A DNA stretch of 64,000 bases from Synoicihabitans lomoniglobus (GCF_029023725.1 NZ_CP119075.1:4645501-4709500), one strand, 5' to 3'. Positions 40,421-50,034 are shown, numbered from the stretch's first letter. Numbers and translations are program-made. The notes: generated by a model not told the origin, from the sequence alone.

Positions 40421-42106
40421 ATGCGCCTACCCCATCGTATCCTCCTCCTCGGTCTCGCCACCCTCACGCCCACCTTCGGGGCGGATGAATCTTTTCCCGT
40501 CGCCGTTACCGTCGACGCCGGCGATATCAGCGGTCCGCTGCGCGACTTCTGGCGCTACTACGGCGGCGACGAACCCAACTATGCCACCATGAAGGACGGG
40601 CAGAAACTGCTCGGTCAACTCGGTGAACTCGCGCCCGGCCGCTCTTTTATTCGGCTGCACAACCTGCTCAATACCGGCGACGGCACGCCCGCGTTCAAGT
40701 GGGGTTCGACCAACGCCTACACCGAGGATGCCGATGGCAATCCCGTCTACGATTGGACCGGCATCGACCGCATCTTTGACAGTGGTCTCGAACGCGGCGT
40801 GCGTCCACTGGTCGAAATCGGGTTCATGCCGCAAGCGCTCTCCTCGCAACCCGAACCCTACCGCCACGAGTGGCGACCCGGCTTCGACTACAGCTTGATT
40901 TACACCGGCTGGCGCATGCCCCCGACCGACTACGCGAAGTGGGAGGAACTCGTTTACCAATGGACCAAACATTGCGTCGAACGCTACGGCCGCGCCGAGG
41001 TCGAGACGTGGTGGTGGCAGGTCTGGAACGAAGCCAACAACCAGCCCAACGGCTACTGGGGTGGCACCATCGAGGAGTTCCTCAAACTCAACGATTACGC
41101 CATCGCCGGCGTGCGCCGTGCCTTGCCCACCGCTCGCGTCGGCGGCCCGCACACGGCCGGCAGTGGCGGAGCCTTCATGGAAGCGTTTCTCGACCACGCC
41201 TTGCATGGCACCAACTACGCCACCGGGGAAACCGGCACGCCGCTGGACTTCGTGGCCTTCCACGCCAAGGGCTCGCCGCGCTTCGTCGACGACCATGTGC
41301 GCATGGGCATCGCCAATCAACTGCGCACCATCGATCGCGCCTTCACCACGTTTGGCGACTACCCCGAACTCGCGGGCATTCCCGTGATCATCGGCGAATC
41401 CGATCCCGAGGGCTGCGCCGCCTGCCAAGGTCCCCAACTCGCCTACCGCAACGGCACCATGTATTCGAGCTACACCGCCGCGTCGTTCGCCCGCAAACAC
41501 GACCTCGCCGACATCCATGCCACCAACCTCGAAGGCGCGGTGACGTGGGCCTTTACTTTTGAAAACCAGCCTTACTTCGCGGGGTTCCGCCAACTCGCCA
41601 GCAATGGTCTCGCGTTGCCGGTCCTGAATGTCTTTCGCATGTTTGCCCACATGGGGCCCGAGCGCATCGCGGCGAAAAGCGATCACCAGGTGCCTCTCGA
41701 TGCCATCCTCGCGGATGGCGTGCGCGCCGATCCCGATGTCGGCGTGCTCGCCAGCCGCAACGGCCACCAGATCGCCGTGTTGGTGTGGCATTACCATGAT
41801 GACGACATGACCGGTCCCGAGGCCGACGTGACCATCAACCTCACCGACCTCCCGCTCGCGACGCGCGCATGGCCCGTCACGCACTACCGCATCGATCAGG
41901 ATCACAGCAACGCCTACGCCGCGTGGCTGCGGATGGGTTCGCCCCTCGCCCCGACGAAAGAGCAATACGACGCGCTCGAAGCCGCCTCGGCGTTAACGCC
42001 GTTGGGACCGGCAACCGCGGTCACGGTGACCGACGGAGCAGCCACGTTGAATTTTCCGCTGCCGCGCCAAGGTGTGTCCCTCATCGTGATCGGGGAGAAT
42101 CTCTAA
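40421..42106 (+). CDS. GH39-family glycoside hydrolase, exported
   Basis: This 561-residue protein has a signal peptide (I-L-L-L-G-L-A-T-L). The clan GH-A catalytic Glu residues are expected at Glu204 in V-W-N-E-A-N-N and Glu326 in V-I-I-G-E-S-D-P-E-G, the GH39 arrangement. The C-terminal 130 residues are beta-rich. Unlike the first GH39 gene (5651-7207) this one is exported and has N-E-A instead of N-E-P. Beta-xylosidase-like activity is the default guess; activity on pectic side chains would fit the operon better. It is the last gene of the symporter operon, 28 bp after GH28. Confidence 0.82.
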   Translation: MRLPHRILLLGLATLTPTFGADESFPVAVTVDAGDISGPLRDFWRYYGGDEPNYATMKDGQKLLGQLGELAPGRSFIRLHNLLNTGDGTPAFKWGSTNAYTEDADGNPVYDWTGIDRIFDSGLERGVRPLVEIGFMPQALSSQPEPYRHEWRPGFDYSLIYTGWRMPPTDYAKWEELVYQWTKHCVERYGRAEVETWWWQVWNEANNQPNGYWGGTIEEFLKLNDYAIAGVRRALPTARVGGPHTAGSGGAFMEAFLDHALHGTNYATGETGTPLDFVAFHAKGSPRFVDDHVRMGIANQLRTIDRAFTTFGDYPELAGIPVIIGESDPEGCAACQGPQLAYRNGTMYSSYTAASFARKHDLADIHATNLEGAVTWAFTFENQPYFAGFRQLASNGLALPVLNVFRMFAHMGPERIAAKSDHQVPLDAILADGVRADPDVGVLASRNGHQIAVLVWHYHDDDMTGPEADVTINLTDLPLATRAWPVTHYRIDQDHSNAYAAWLRMGSPLAPTKEQYDALEAASALTPLGPATAVTVTDGAATLNFPLPRQGVSLIVIGENL

Positions 42107-42152
42107 ACCGAAAAACTTCCCCCCTCCATGCTGTTCGCTTCAGAGCCCCAAG

Positions 42153-42232
42153 GTAGGAGCGTGCTTGCGCGCGATGCACGCGGTGGCGTAGCGCCGAGAG
42201 GCAGGTGTTATCGCGCGCAAGCACGCTCCTAC
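42153..42232. repeat. REP-type 23-bp perfect inverted repeat after the pectin operon
   Basis: Perfect 23-bp arms at 42153-42175 and 42210-42232 (beginning GTAGGAGCGTGCTTGCGCGC) face each other across a 34-bp centre. They lie between the convergent ends of the GH39 and unknown secreted genes. The arrangement is that of a paired REP element and could also protect or end both transcripts. Confidence 0.75.
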
Positions 42233-42242
42233 AGTTGATCGA

Positions 42243-43511
42243 TTACCGTGTCGGAACCGCCAACGGCACGATCGTCGCCACGGCTTCGCCCGCCACCACG
42301 GTCGGCTTGAAACGCAGATCCTGCAACGCGGCACCTGTGTCCGCGTCCGGCCACGGACGCGTCCCGGCTGCATCGTGAAAAAGTCCGGCCAACCGACCAT
42401 CCGCAGTGACGCGACCAAAGCAGACCACGTCGAGTGCGTTCAACGCGGCGCGGCCTTCGGGAGTCAGCAGCTCCTTCATGAGTTCGGCCGGCGCATCGGA
42501 TTTGGCCGTGCGGTGGCGGCTGACGTGATCGAGCACCAGAAACTGAAATGTCTCCTCACGGGTCACCGGTGTGCGCCGTTCGGATTGGTTGGTCGGCACC
42601 TCTCGCCCCGCGTCGAAAAGATGCACCCGCACATGATCGAAGGTGAAGCCGGGCGGAAAGCCCCCCTTGAGTAAGTCCACTTTCGCCGTTTCCCCCGCCG
42701 TCATTGGTCGCAGCGGTTCGGCAAACACTCGCCGATGCGCCCGAAATTCCGCCGGGTCTGCCACCGCAAACTCGACGTAAATCAACGCATACGGATCGAC
42801 CAAATCATGCCGCGGTGACAGGGTGAAACGCAGCCGCAACGCATCGTGTTGCTCACCACTCCCCTCGGTCTCAGCCTTCCGACGAGCATAGAAACTGGGG
42901 TCGAACTGCTCGCTGCCCATACCCTGCACCGCCGTTGAAAGATCGCGCATGGCTCCCGCGGTGTCGGGAGCGGGCTCCTGCAACACGGCGGCCACGACGA
43001 GCGGATCAGAGTTGGGGTTGTTAAGCACCGCCTGTCGCTGTTCGGCGGCCGCGTTCAAGGCCCGGAGCTTGCGGGTGGCGGCATTGACTTCAGCGTCGAT
43101 GCCCGAAATCGCAAGCGCCTGACTCTCCAGCCACCGACGACCGGGGTCATTGAGCCGCGTATAATCCGACTTCGCTACGACATCGCCCAACGTCGCCAGA
43201 TTGGCAGACACCTTCAGCGCCTGCTCGAAGGTAAACTCAAACCCGGGCCGGTTCATGGGAATGCGCGTGGGCAACTCGCCGACATGGGAGAGAAACCAAT
43301 CGCGTTCCACCCCATCAATCTTCCACCACGTGTCCTCCGCTTTCACCGCCAGGTCCGCCCCGAGGAAAAGCAGGTAGGGGCGGGAGTCCGGCGCGGAGCG
43401 GGACGCCACGGTCTGTTGGATGGACGGGGGCGTTGCCGCCGGAACGACGTGCCCGGTCGCGCACACGATCGTCCCGAGGGCCACGACACGCAGTTTGAGC
43501 GGCACGTTCAT
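42243..43511 (-). CDS. Exported protein of unknown function
   Basis: I do not recognise this gene. The product is 422 residues with a signal-peptide-like start (V-V-A-L-G-T-I-V-C-A-T-G-H-V-V-P-A-A). The first half is helix-rich with a charged stretch around residues 120-165 (A-T-R-K-L-R-A-L-N-A-A-A-E-Q-R-Q). The second half has mixed strands, including F-T-L-S-P-R-H-D-L-V-D-P-Y and F-D-H-V-R-V-H-L-F-D-A-G. No Cys-rich, metal or nucleotide motif stands out. The frame continues upstream without a start-like sequence and overlaps the symporter gene on the other strand, so ATG 43511 is used. It is divergent from the GPH symporter, 105 bp away, and may share the operator there. Confidence 0.65.
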   Translation of the reverse strand: MNVPLKLRVVALGTIVCATGHVVPAATPPSIQQTVASRSAPDSRPYLLFLGADLAVKAEDTWWKIDGVERDWFLSHVGELPTRIPMNRPGFEFTFEQALKVSANLATLGDVVAKSDYTRLNDPGRRWLESQALAISGIDAEVNAATRKLRALNAAAEQRQAVLNNPNSDPLVVAAVLQEPAPDTAGAMRDLSTAVQGMGSEQFDPSFYARRKAETEGSGEQHDALRLRFTLSPRHDLVDPYALIYVEFAVADPAEFRAHRRVFAEPLRPMTAGETAKVDLLKGGFPPGFTFDHVRVHLFDAGREVPTNQSERRTPVTREETFQFLVLDHVSRHRTAKSDAPAELMKELLTPEGRAALNALDVVCFGRVTADGRLAGLFHDAAGTRPWPDADTGAALQDLRFKPTVVAGEAVATIVPLAVPTR

Positions 43512-43598
43512 CGGAGGGGTTGGGGGAAAAAGGAAGGACGGAATGAGAATATCGCCAACGGACGATTTCGCCCGTTGACCCGACGTATCCATCTCTTC

Positions 43599-43614
43599 TG
43601 ATTTAACGCTACAT
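43599..43614 (+). promoter_or_regulatory. LacI-type operator candidate, family 1 (copy 1)
   Basis: TGATTTAACGCTACATCT spans the site. The core GATTTAACGCTACATC matches copies at 48575-48590 and 56206-56221 (reverse orientation) at 14 of 16 positions or better. It ends two bases before the symporter ATG, so a bound repressor would cover the ribosome-binding region of the DNA and block elongation or initiation. Confidence 0.7.
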
Positions 43615-43616
43615 CT

Positions 43617-45071
43617 ATGGCAACCCCCGAAGCCCAGGATTCCCCCGCCCCCAACGAAGTCTCCCCTTCGTCTGCCGAGCGCGTGCCCATGGGCCAGAAG
43701 GTCGCCTATGGCATGGGCTCGTTCATCGATATGTGGGGCAACTGGCTCTACGTGGGCATGGTGTGGCCGGTGTTTGGTTTCTATTTCCACGTGTCGTCCA
43801 GCTTGATCGGGCTGGCGCTGATGTTGAATCGACTGTTCGACGCCTTCTCGGATCCACTGTTCGGCTGGTGGTCCGATAATTGCCGCACCCGGTGGGGTCG
43901 GCGTCGGCCGTTCATTCTGGTCGGCAGCATTCTGGCGGGCATCGGCTTGCCGCTGCTTTTCGCGGTGCCGCGGGACTGGTCGGAAATGCAGTATTTCTGG
44001 TGGATGGTGGGATCGTCCGCCCTCTACATCACGATCGTGAGCTGCGTCATGATGCCCTACAACAGTCTGGGCTACGAGATGACGCCCAACTACCACGAAC
44101 GCACCCAGATCTTCGCGATCAAGGGCGCGATCCAGAAGATGCCGGAGGTCGCAATGTTCTTCGCGTCCGCGTTTGTGACGTGGTCGATCTGGCAAGACGC
44201 CGACACCGGTGAGACGGACTACCTGCGTGGCGCGCAGATCTACACGACCATCCTCGGCGCCATCATGATCGTGGTGGGCATCTTCATCTTCAAGGCGACG
44301 CGGGAACGCTATTACGAGGGCGTCGTCGCGCAAAAACAGCAGAAGACCAAGGTCGCCGAAACACTGTGGCAGAGCATCCGGTGCAAGCCGTTCCGCGCCA
44401 TCCTCGCCATGGCCTTCGCCTACGGCATGGGCACCAGCATGGTCGGCACGCTCGGCTACCATTGCACCATCTACTACGTGTGCAGCGGTGATCAGTCCGT
44501 CGGGTCACAGTGGAATGGATACATGGGTCTCATGGGCATGGTCATGGGCCTCTCCGGCGTGCCGGTGTTTGGCTGGATCTCCCACCGTATCGGCAAGCGC
44601 GGCGCGATGAAGATCGTGCAGTTCTCCGCCATCGCCGTGTTCGTCTCGACCTGGTGGCTCTACACGCCGGAGATCGTGTGGCTGCAAATGCTCGCGACCG
44701 GGCTGATCGCGTTCACCGGTGCCGGCTTTCACATGTTGGACGGTTCCATGATGGCCGACGTGCTCGACGCCGACGAACTGGAAACCGGCAAACGTCGCGA
44801 GGGGGCGTTCGCCGCCTGCCGTTCCTGGATTCTCAAAGTCGGCATGGCCGCGGGCATCGGCCTGTCCGGTGTCATTCTCGATGCCACCGGCTTCGACTCC
44901 GAGCTGCAGATTCAAAGCGCCGAGACGTTGTTCAACATTCGGTTCTATCTCGCCGCCATCCCCATTGTCGGCCTGATCGTCGCCCTGTTCGCGCTCTACC
45001 GGTTCAACCTCACGCCGGTTCGCATGGCGGAGATTCGCGCCGCCCTCGAGGCGCGGCGCGGCACGGTGTGA
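43617..45071 (+). CDS. GPH-family glycoside:cation symporter (MelB/YicJ type)
   Basis: This 484-residue inner-membrane carrier has 12 predicted helices. The GPH signature D-A-F-S-D-P-L-F-G-W-W-S-D-N-C-R-T-R-W-G lies in helix 2 and loop 2-3, containing the paired Asp residues used for cation coupling. G-P-H relatives import melibiose, alpha-xylosides, pentosides or hexuronides. In E. coli the YicJ carrier is paired with the YicI alpha-xylosidase; a YicI-like GH31 lies 1.2 kb beyond this gene, which supports alpha-xyloside import here. It converges on the LacI gene with a 13-bp gap and has a family-1 operator abutting its start. Confidence 0.9.
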   Translation: MATPEAQDSPAPNEVSPSSAERVPMGQKVAYGMGSFIDMWGNWLYVGMVWPVFGFYFHVSSSLIGLALMLNRLFDAFSDPLFGWWSDNCRTRWGRRRPFILVGSILAGIGLPLLFAVPRDWSEMQYFWWMVGSSALYITIVSCVMMPYNSLGYEMTPNYHERTQIFAIKGAIQKMPEVAMFFASAFVTWSIWQDADTGETDYLRGAQIYTTILGAIMIVVGIFIFKATRERYYEGVVAQKQQKTKVAETLWQSIRCKPFRAILAMAFAYGMGTSMVGTLGYHCTIYYVCSGDQSVGSQWNGYMGLMGMVMGLSGVPVFGWISHRIGKRGAMKIVQFSAIAVFVSTWWLYTPEIVWLQMLATGLIAFTGAGFHMLDGSMMADVLDADELETGKRREGAFAACRSWILKVGMAAGIGLSGVILDATGFDSELQIQSAETLFNIRFYLAAIPIVGLIVALFALYRFNLTPVRMAEIRAALEARRGTV

Positions 45072-45084
45072 GTTGCCCGAGGCC

Positions 45085-46188
45085 TTACCGCCGCTTGAGT
45101 GCGGGCACGATGCGATCGACCGCCGGGCGCGGTCCCACCGAAGCCCGCTCGACCACCTCGACCGGCAGCACCACCGGCGACGGCGGCGGCGGCACATTGG
45201 GAATCGTGCCGATGCGTTCGAGCAGGATCTGGGTGGCCTGCCGCCCCATCTGCACCAACGGCTGACGCACGGTGGTGAGCTGCGGCACCGACGCACGCGA
45301 AGCCAGCGTATCGTCAAAACCCGCCACCGAAATATCGTCGGGCACGCGCAGACCGCACTCGGCCAACGCCTCGATGCAACCGATCGCAATGGCATCATTG
45401 GCGCAGAACACCGCATGCGGCAGGGGCTCGCCAGCATGGTGTTGCAACCAGCCCCGCATCGCCTCGTGCCCGTGCGTATCGTCAAACAAGGAATGCACCA
45501 CCAGTGAACGCTCGAAGCGCACCTTGTGCTTTTTCAACGCGCGCCGGTAACCGGTCACCCGCCGGTCGGCCCCGGTGAAACCTTCGGGACCCGCGATGTG
45601 CATGATGCGCCGATGGCCCTGCGCCAACAGATGCTCCACCATCATAAACGCGCCGTTCTCCTCATCGCTCTCGATGTTGACCACCCCTTCCACCGCGTGA
45701 TTGGCGTGGATGGTGACATACGGCGTGTGCGCGGGGAGCTTGCGCCCGACCTCCGCGTCAAAGGTCGGGGCGAAAAGAATCAAACCGTCGATGCGACCGT
45801 CACAAACCGAGTCCAATCGACGCGTGTCATTGCTCCAATCGTGCAGCGCAAACACCGTGGTGTTTTGCTCGTGGTGGGTCGCGGCGGTCAGCACGCCGTT
45901 GAGCAACGCGAGAAAGTAGTGATTGAGCTCGTTCTTGTCGTCGACCACCGCCGCGACACCGATCGTGTTCATGCGCCGGTGCAACAACGCGCGGGCCGCG
46001 GCATTGGGTCGGTATTGCAGTTCGGCGGCCGCGGCCAGAATGCGTTCGCGGGTTTCGGCCGAGATGCGCGACGAGGTTTTGACCGAGTTGAGCACCGCCG
46101 ATGCCGCCATGGCGGAAACACCGGCGGCACGACCGACATCGGCCAAGGTGGCGGCGCGCGAGGATTTGGGTTTACGGGGTCGGGGCAT
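45085..46188 (-). CDS. LacI-family transcriptional repressor
   Basis: This 367-residue protein has an N-terminal helix-turn-helix (A-T-L-A-D-V-G-R-A-A-G-V-S, with the hinge helix reading Y-R-P-N-A-A-A-R-A-L). A periplasmic-binding-protein-like effector domain follows (T-I-G-V-A-A-V, I-D-G-L-I-L-F-A-P, F-C-A-N-D-A-I-A-I-G, S-V-A-G-F-D-D). It sits in the middle of the genes carrying the GATTTAACG-type operators and follows GH31 on the same strand after 59 bp, so it is the natural candidate for their repressor and may be part of its own regulon. The effector is probably a product of the GH31/GH1 substrates. This link is inference. Confidence 0.93.
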   Translation of the reverse strand: MPRPRKPKSSRAATLADVGRAAGVSAMAASAVLNSVKTSSRISAETRERILAAAAELQYRPNAAARALLHRRMNTIGVAAVVDDKNELNHYFLALLNGVLTAATHHEQNTTVFALHDWSNDTRRLDSVCDGRIDGLILFAPTFDAEVGRKLPAHTPYVTIHANHAVEGVVNIESDEENGAFMMVEHLLAQGHRRIMHIAGPEGFTGADRRVTGYRRALKKHKVRFERSLVVHSLFDDTHGHEAMRGWLQHHAGEPLPHAVFCANDAIAIGCIEALAECGLRVPDDISVAGFDDTLASRASVPQLTTVRQPLVQMGRQATQILLERIGTIPNVPPPPSPVVLPVEVVERASVGPRPAVDRIVPALKRR

Positions 46189-46247
46189 GCGAGGCGAGTG
46201 ACAGTGGCGGCGCGCCCGTCGACCGGCAAGCGCGCAGCGCGGCCGGT

Positions 46248-48527
46248 TTAGGGAACATCAATCGTCAGGGCGCTCGCCCCCGGATCCGCGACGATTTCGC
46301 CGTCGCCGGGCAACAGGCGCACCGACCAGCGCGATGGCACGCGACCGGTCAGGGTCACGATGAGGGTCTCGCCCACCCGGCTCACCGCGGCCACGGTCTC
46401 CGCCGCGCCGTCAAATCCCGGCACGGTGCACGTTGCTGTATCGCCATCCTCGATACGATATATCGCCAGCGTCACGCCCTCCGCCCAATCGTAGTCCGGT
46501 CGGGTCTCGTCGCCGCCCAGCGGCAGCACCGATCCCGTCCGCACGTAGAGGGGCAGATCCATGAAGTCGTGGTGGGTGCGATGCCAGCCGCCCGAGCGCT
46601 CCTCCCCGGTGAGCAGGTGCACCCACGAGCCCGTCGGCAGGTAAAAATCCACTTCGCCGGCGACGGAAAACACCGGTGCCACCAACAAGCGGTCCCCGAG
46701 CATGTATTGGCGGTCGAGGGCATCGCAGCCGCGATCGTCGCAAAACTCCATCACCATGGCGCGCATCAACGGCACGCCGGTGCGGTGCGCCTCGACGGCC
46801 TTGGCGAAAAGATAGGGCATGAGCCGACACTTGAGCCGGGTAAAATACCGGAGGACATCGCAGGATTCTTCATCAAACGCCCAGGGCACGCGGTAGGACG
46901 TGCTGCCGTGCATGCGGCTGTGCGAAGAGAGCAGACCAAACGCCACCCAGCGTTTGTAGACCGCCGGGTCCGGCTGCCCCTCGAATCCGCCGATGTCATG
47001 ACTCCAGAAGCCAAAACCACACGCGCCGAGCGACAAACCACCCCGCAGGGACTCGGCCATCGACTCGAAGGTGGAGTTGCAATCACCGCCCCAGTGCACG
47101 GGAAATTTCTGTCCGCCCGTGTGAGCCGATCGTGCAAACAACACCGCTTCACCGTCACCGCGCACTTCGCGGAGCAACTCGAACACGGCCTCGTTGTAGA
47201 GCACTGCGTAATGATTGTGCATGCGATCGGGATCGGAACCGTCGTGCCAGACGACATCGGTCGGGATGCGTTCGCCAAAGTCGGTTTTGAAACTGTCGAC
47301 CCCCATCGCCAGCAATCGGCGCAGGTGACCGACAAACCAGTCCCGGGCCGCCGGGTTGGTGAAATCGACGATGCCCATGCCGGGTTGCCAGAGATCGGTC
47401 TGCCACACATCGCCGTTGGGCTTTTTCAACAAGTAGCCCTCGCGCACCGCTTCATCGAACAGGCGGGACATCTGCCCGATGTAGGGATTGATCCACACCG
47501 AGACCCGCAGTCCTTTTTCATGCAGGCGCTGCAACTGTCCCGCGGGATCGGGGAAGGTGCGTTCATCCCATTGGAAGTCGCACCAGCAAAACTCCCGCAT
47601 CCAGAAACAATCATAGTGAAACACATGCAGCGGCAGGTCGCGGGAGCGCATGCCTTCGATGAACCCGTTCACCGTCGCCTCATCGTATTGCGTCGTGAAC
47701 GAGGTGGTAAGCCACAGGCCAAACGACCACGCCGGCGGCAGGGCGGGACGACCGGTCAACGCCGTGAGCCGGTTGAGCACGTCCTTGGGCGTGGGGCCCG
47801 CGATCACGAAATACTCCAACTGCTCGCCCGGGAGACTGAACTGCACCCGTGAGACGCGTTCCGAACCCACCTCAAACGAGACCGGCCCCGTGTCGTTGAC
47901 GAGCACTCCGTAACCCCGATTGGTCAGGTAAAACGGCACGCACTTGTAGGCCTGTTCACTGCCCGTGCCGCCGTCCCGATTCCAGTTTTCCACCACCTGC
48001 CCGTTTTTGACAAAAGCCGTGAAACGCTCGCCCAACCCATAGACGTTTTCCCCGACGGCGAGATCGAGCTGTTCGTGCATGTAGGGTCCGCCACTGCCGT
48101 TTTCGACGTAACCCACGCTGCGGAATCCGCTGTGCGTGTAGGTGGTGCCATCCGGCCGCTCGAACCGCAGTGACCAACCTCCCTGTTTGGCCAATCGCGC
48201 CGTGAGCGCTCCGGTGTGCAACGCCACCATGCCGTCGGTTTCCTCGATCTCCACCTCCGGCGCTTCAACCGGATTCAGCGGCACCTGCGGCCCGCGTGCA
48301 TGACTGCCCGTGAAATGAGAAATGCGCACGCGAACGACGCCCTCCAACGGCGAGTCCAACCGCACCGTGAGCAGCGGTCCCTGCAATGTGTCGCCGCGAT
48401 GCCGCACCGGACGCGTGGGAGCATGCACGACCAAGGCGTCGCCGTCGCGCTGCACACGATGGACTTCCGCAGGATAATGGGGCTGCAGGCCGGGCCGCAC
48501 CAACCAGGCGCCGTCGGTAAACTTCAT
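46248..48527 (-). CDS. yicI: GH31 alpha-xylosidase (YicI type)
   Basis: This 759-residue cytoplasmic enzyme is strikingly close to E. coli YicI in its barrel: H-Y-D-C-F-W-M-R-E-F, V-W-I-N-P-Y-I-G-Q, the nucleophile Asp416 in K-T-D-F-G-E-R-I-P-T-D, and the acid/base Asp482 in H-W-G-G-D-C. Both fall at the same residue numbers as I recall for YicI. No signal peptide is present. The enzyme releases alpha-linked xylose from isoprimeverose-like xyloglucan fragments. The family-1 operator (48575-48590) lies about 50 bp upstream, and the LacI gene follows downstream. Confidence 0.92.
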   Translation of the reverse strand: MKFTDGAWLVRPGLQPHYPAEVHRVQRDGDALVVHAPTRPVRHRGDTLQGPLLTVRLDSPLEGVVRVRISHFTGSHARGPQVPLNPVEAPEVEIEETDGMVALHTGALTARLAKQGGWSLRFERPDGTTYTHSGFRSVGYVENGSGGPYMHEQLDLAVGENVYGLGERFTAFVKNGQVVENWNRDGGTGSEQAYKCVPFYLTNRGYGVLVNDTGPVSFEVGSERVSRVQFSLPGEQLEYFVIAGPTPKDVLNRLTALTGRPALPPAWSFGLWLTTSFTTQYDEATVNGFIEGMRSRDLPLHVFHYDCFWMREFCWCDFQWDERTFPDPAGQLQRLHEKGLRVSVWINPYIGQMSRLFDEAVREGYLLKKPNGDVWQTDLWQPGMGIVDFTNPAARDWFVGHLRRLLAMGVDSFKTDFGERIPTDVVWHDGSDPDRMHNHYAVLYNEAVFELLREVRGDGEAVLFARSAHTGGQKFPVHWGGDCNSTFESMAESLRGGLSLGACGFGFWSHDIGGFEGQPDPAVYKRWVAFGLLSSHSRMHGSTSYRVPWAFDEESCDVLRYFTRLKCRLMPYLFAKAVEAHRTGVPLMRAMVMEFCDDRGCDALDRQYMLGDRLLVAPVFSVAGEVDFYLPTGSWVHLLTGEERSGGWHRTHHDFMDLPLYVRTGSVLPLGGDETRPDYDWAEGVTLAIYRIEDGDTATCTVPGFDGAAETVAAVSRVGETLIVTLTGRVPSRWSVRLLPGDGEIVADPGASALTIDVP

Positions 48528-48574
48528 GATGTCAGGGGTTTTTCACACTCGGCCGGGTTGGTCGAGATTCGGTT

Positions 48575-48590
48575 GATGTTACGTTAAATC
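48575..48590 (-). promoter_or_regulatory. LacI-type operator candidate, family 1 (copy 2)
   Basis: Read on the minus strand the site is GATTTAACGTAACATC, a near-palindrome centred on CG. It lies in the 116-bp gap between the GH1 and GH31 genes, 48 bp upstream of the GH31 start, so GH31 probably has its own regulated promoter. Confidence 0.72.
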
Positions 48591-48643
48591 TAAGGAGGCA
48601 AAGGCTATTCTAGTCACTCTATCGACGAGTCGGGAAGCCGCGC

Positions 48644-49996
48644 TCAAACAACGCGGTTCGCGCTGATAACCGCGGCGTAATAATGGGCGGACAACTTGGG
48701 CGTGCGCTGCTGCGTGGCGAAGTCAACGTGCACGATGCCGAAGCGGCGCTCGTAACCGTCCTCCCATTCAAAGTTGTCCATGAACGACCACAGAAAATAA
48801 CCGTCGACCGGAATTCCGTCCGCGATCGCCCGCTGCAATTCGCGCAAGTGGGCGCGCAAAAACTCCCGGCGGTGCAGATCATTCACCTCGCCCGCGACCA
48901 CCGGCTCGTCGTTGTAACCGCAGCCGTTTTCGGTGATGTAGATCGACTTCACGCCGTAGGTTTCGTGCGCGAGCCGCGTGCCCCAATAAATGACCTGCGG
49001 GGCCCAATGCAGCCACGGACTGTCGGCCTTGGGATAAGCCGACGGCAAGAGCACTTCCTCCGGTTCACCATCGGCTCCGGCTCGCACAAACGGCCCCGTG
49101 TAGAGATTGAGGCCCAGAAAATCCGTGGGCGCGCTGATCAAAGCAAAATCGTCGGCCGCCACCTTCGGTGCATCCTTCCCGCAACGCTCCAGATACTCGT
49201 CGCTGTAACCACCGTTCGAGATGGCCCCGAGCAGGTGCAGATTCTTGCGCCGATACCATTCCCGCGCCGCCGCGATATCGGCCGGTGTCTCCGTCACGGG
49301 GATACACACGTCACTGTTGTCGGTGAGCCCCACCTGCGCACGTGGTCCGCCGTATTGTCGCACCGCCTGCACCGCCAGTCCGTGGCTCACCAGCGCGTGG
49401 TGATAAATCTGATTCAACGTCGCCGCATCAACTTTCACCCCGGGGGCCTTGAGCCCGTAGCCGTAAGCGAGCTGGGTGAAGCAGCGAATCTCGTTGAGCG
49501 TGATCCAATGTTCGATGCGGTCGGCAAACGCCTGCACCACGGTGGTCGCGTAACGACCAAATGCCTCCACGGTTTCGCGCGCGCGCCACCCTCCCCGATC
49601 TTCCAACGCCTGGGGCAGGTCCCAATGAAACAACGTCACCCACGGCGTGATCCCGTGTCGCGCCATCGCATCAAACAACCGCGCGTAAAAATCCAACCCC
49701 GCCTGATTCAGCTCGCCGTCGCCATCCGGATAGATTCGGGGCCAGGAAATCGACAACCGGTAGTGCTTCACGCCCAACGATGCCATCAGGGCAAAATCCT
49801 CGTCGAAGCGGTGGTAGTGATCACACGCCACGTCGAGCGTATCACCGCCGTGCACCTTGCCGGGCTGCCGGGCAAAGCGATCCCAGATAGACTCCCCCTT
49901 GCCGTCGGTAAAAGCCGCACCTTCAATTTGCGCCGCGGCCGTAGCCACACCCCAGATAAAACCGGCCGGAAAAGTAGAATTGCAGGGGAGAGACAT
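48644..49996 (-). CDS. GH1 beta-glucosidase-type hydrolase, NEI variant
   Basis: This 450-residue cytoplasmic GH1 is a paralogue of the gene at 14555-15898. Conserved landmarks are W-G-V-A-T-A, A-Q-I-E-G, H-W-D-L-P-Q and the nucleophile Glu356 in I-T-E-N-G. The acid/base Glu169 lies in T-L-N-E-I instead of N-E-P. With the alpha-xylosidase it could take apart xyloglucan oligosaccharides stepwise by removing glucose after xylose. A family-1 operator half-match lies 39 bp upstream of its ATG. There is no signal peptide. Confidence 0.9.
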   Translation of the reverse strand: MSLPCNSTFPAGFIWGVATAAAQIEGAAFTDGKGESIWDRFARQPGKVHGGDTLDVACDHYHRFDEDFALMASLGVKHYRLSISWPRIYPDGDGELNQAGLDFYARLFDAMARHGITPWVTLFHWDLPQALEDRGGWRARETVEAFGRYATTVVQAFADRIEHWITLNEIRCFTQLAYGYGLKAPGVKVDAATLNQIYHHALVSHGLAVQAVRQYGGPRAQVGLTDNSDVCIPVTETPADIAAAREWYRRKNLHLLGAISNGGYSDEYLERCGKDAPKVAADDFALISAPTDFLGLNLYTGPFVRAGADGEPEEVLLPSAYPKADSPWLHWAPQVIYWGTRLAHETYGVKSIYITENGCGYNDEPVVAGEVNDLHRREFLRAHLRELQRAIADGIPVDGYFLWSFMDNFEWEDGYERRFGIVHVDFATQQRTPKLSAHYYAAVISANRVV

Positions 49997-50034
49997 GGGA
50001 ACGAGGCGCTCGTTCGATAAGGGACCATGATAAT

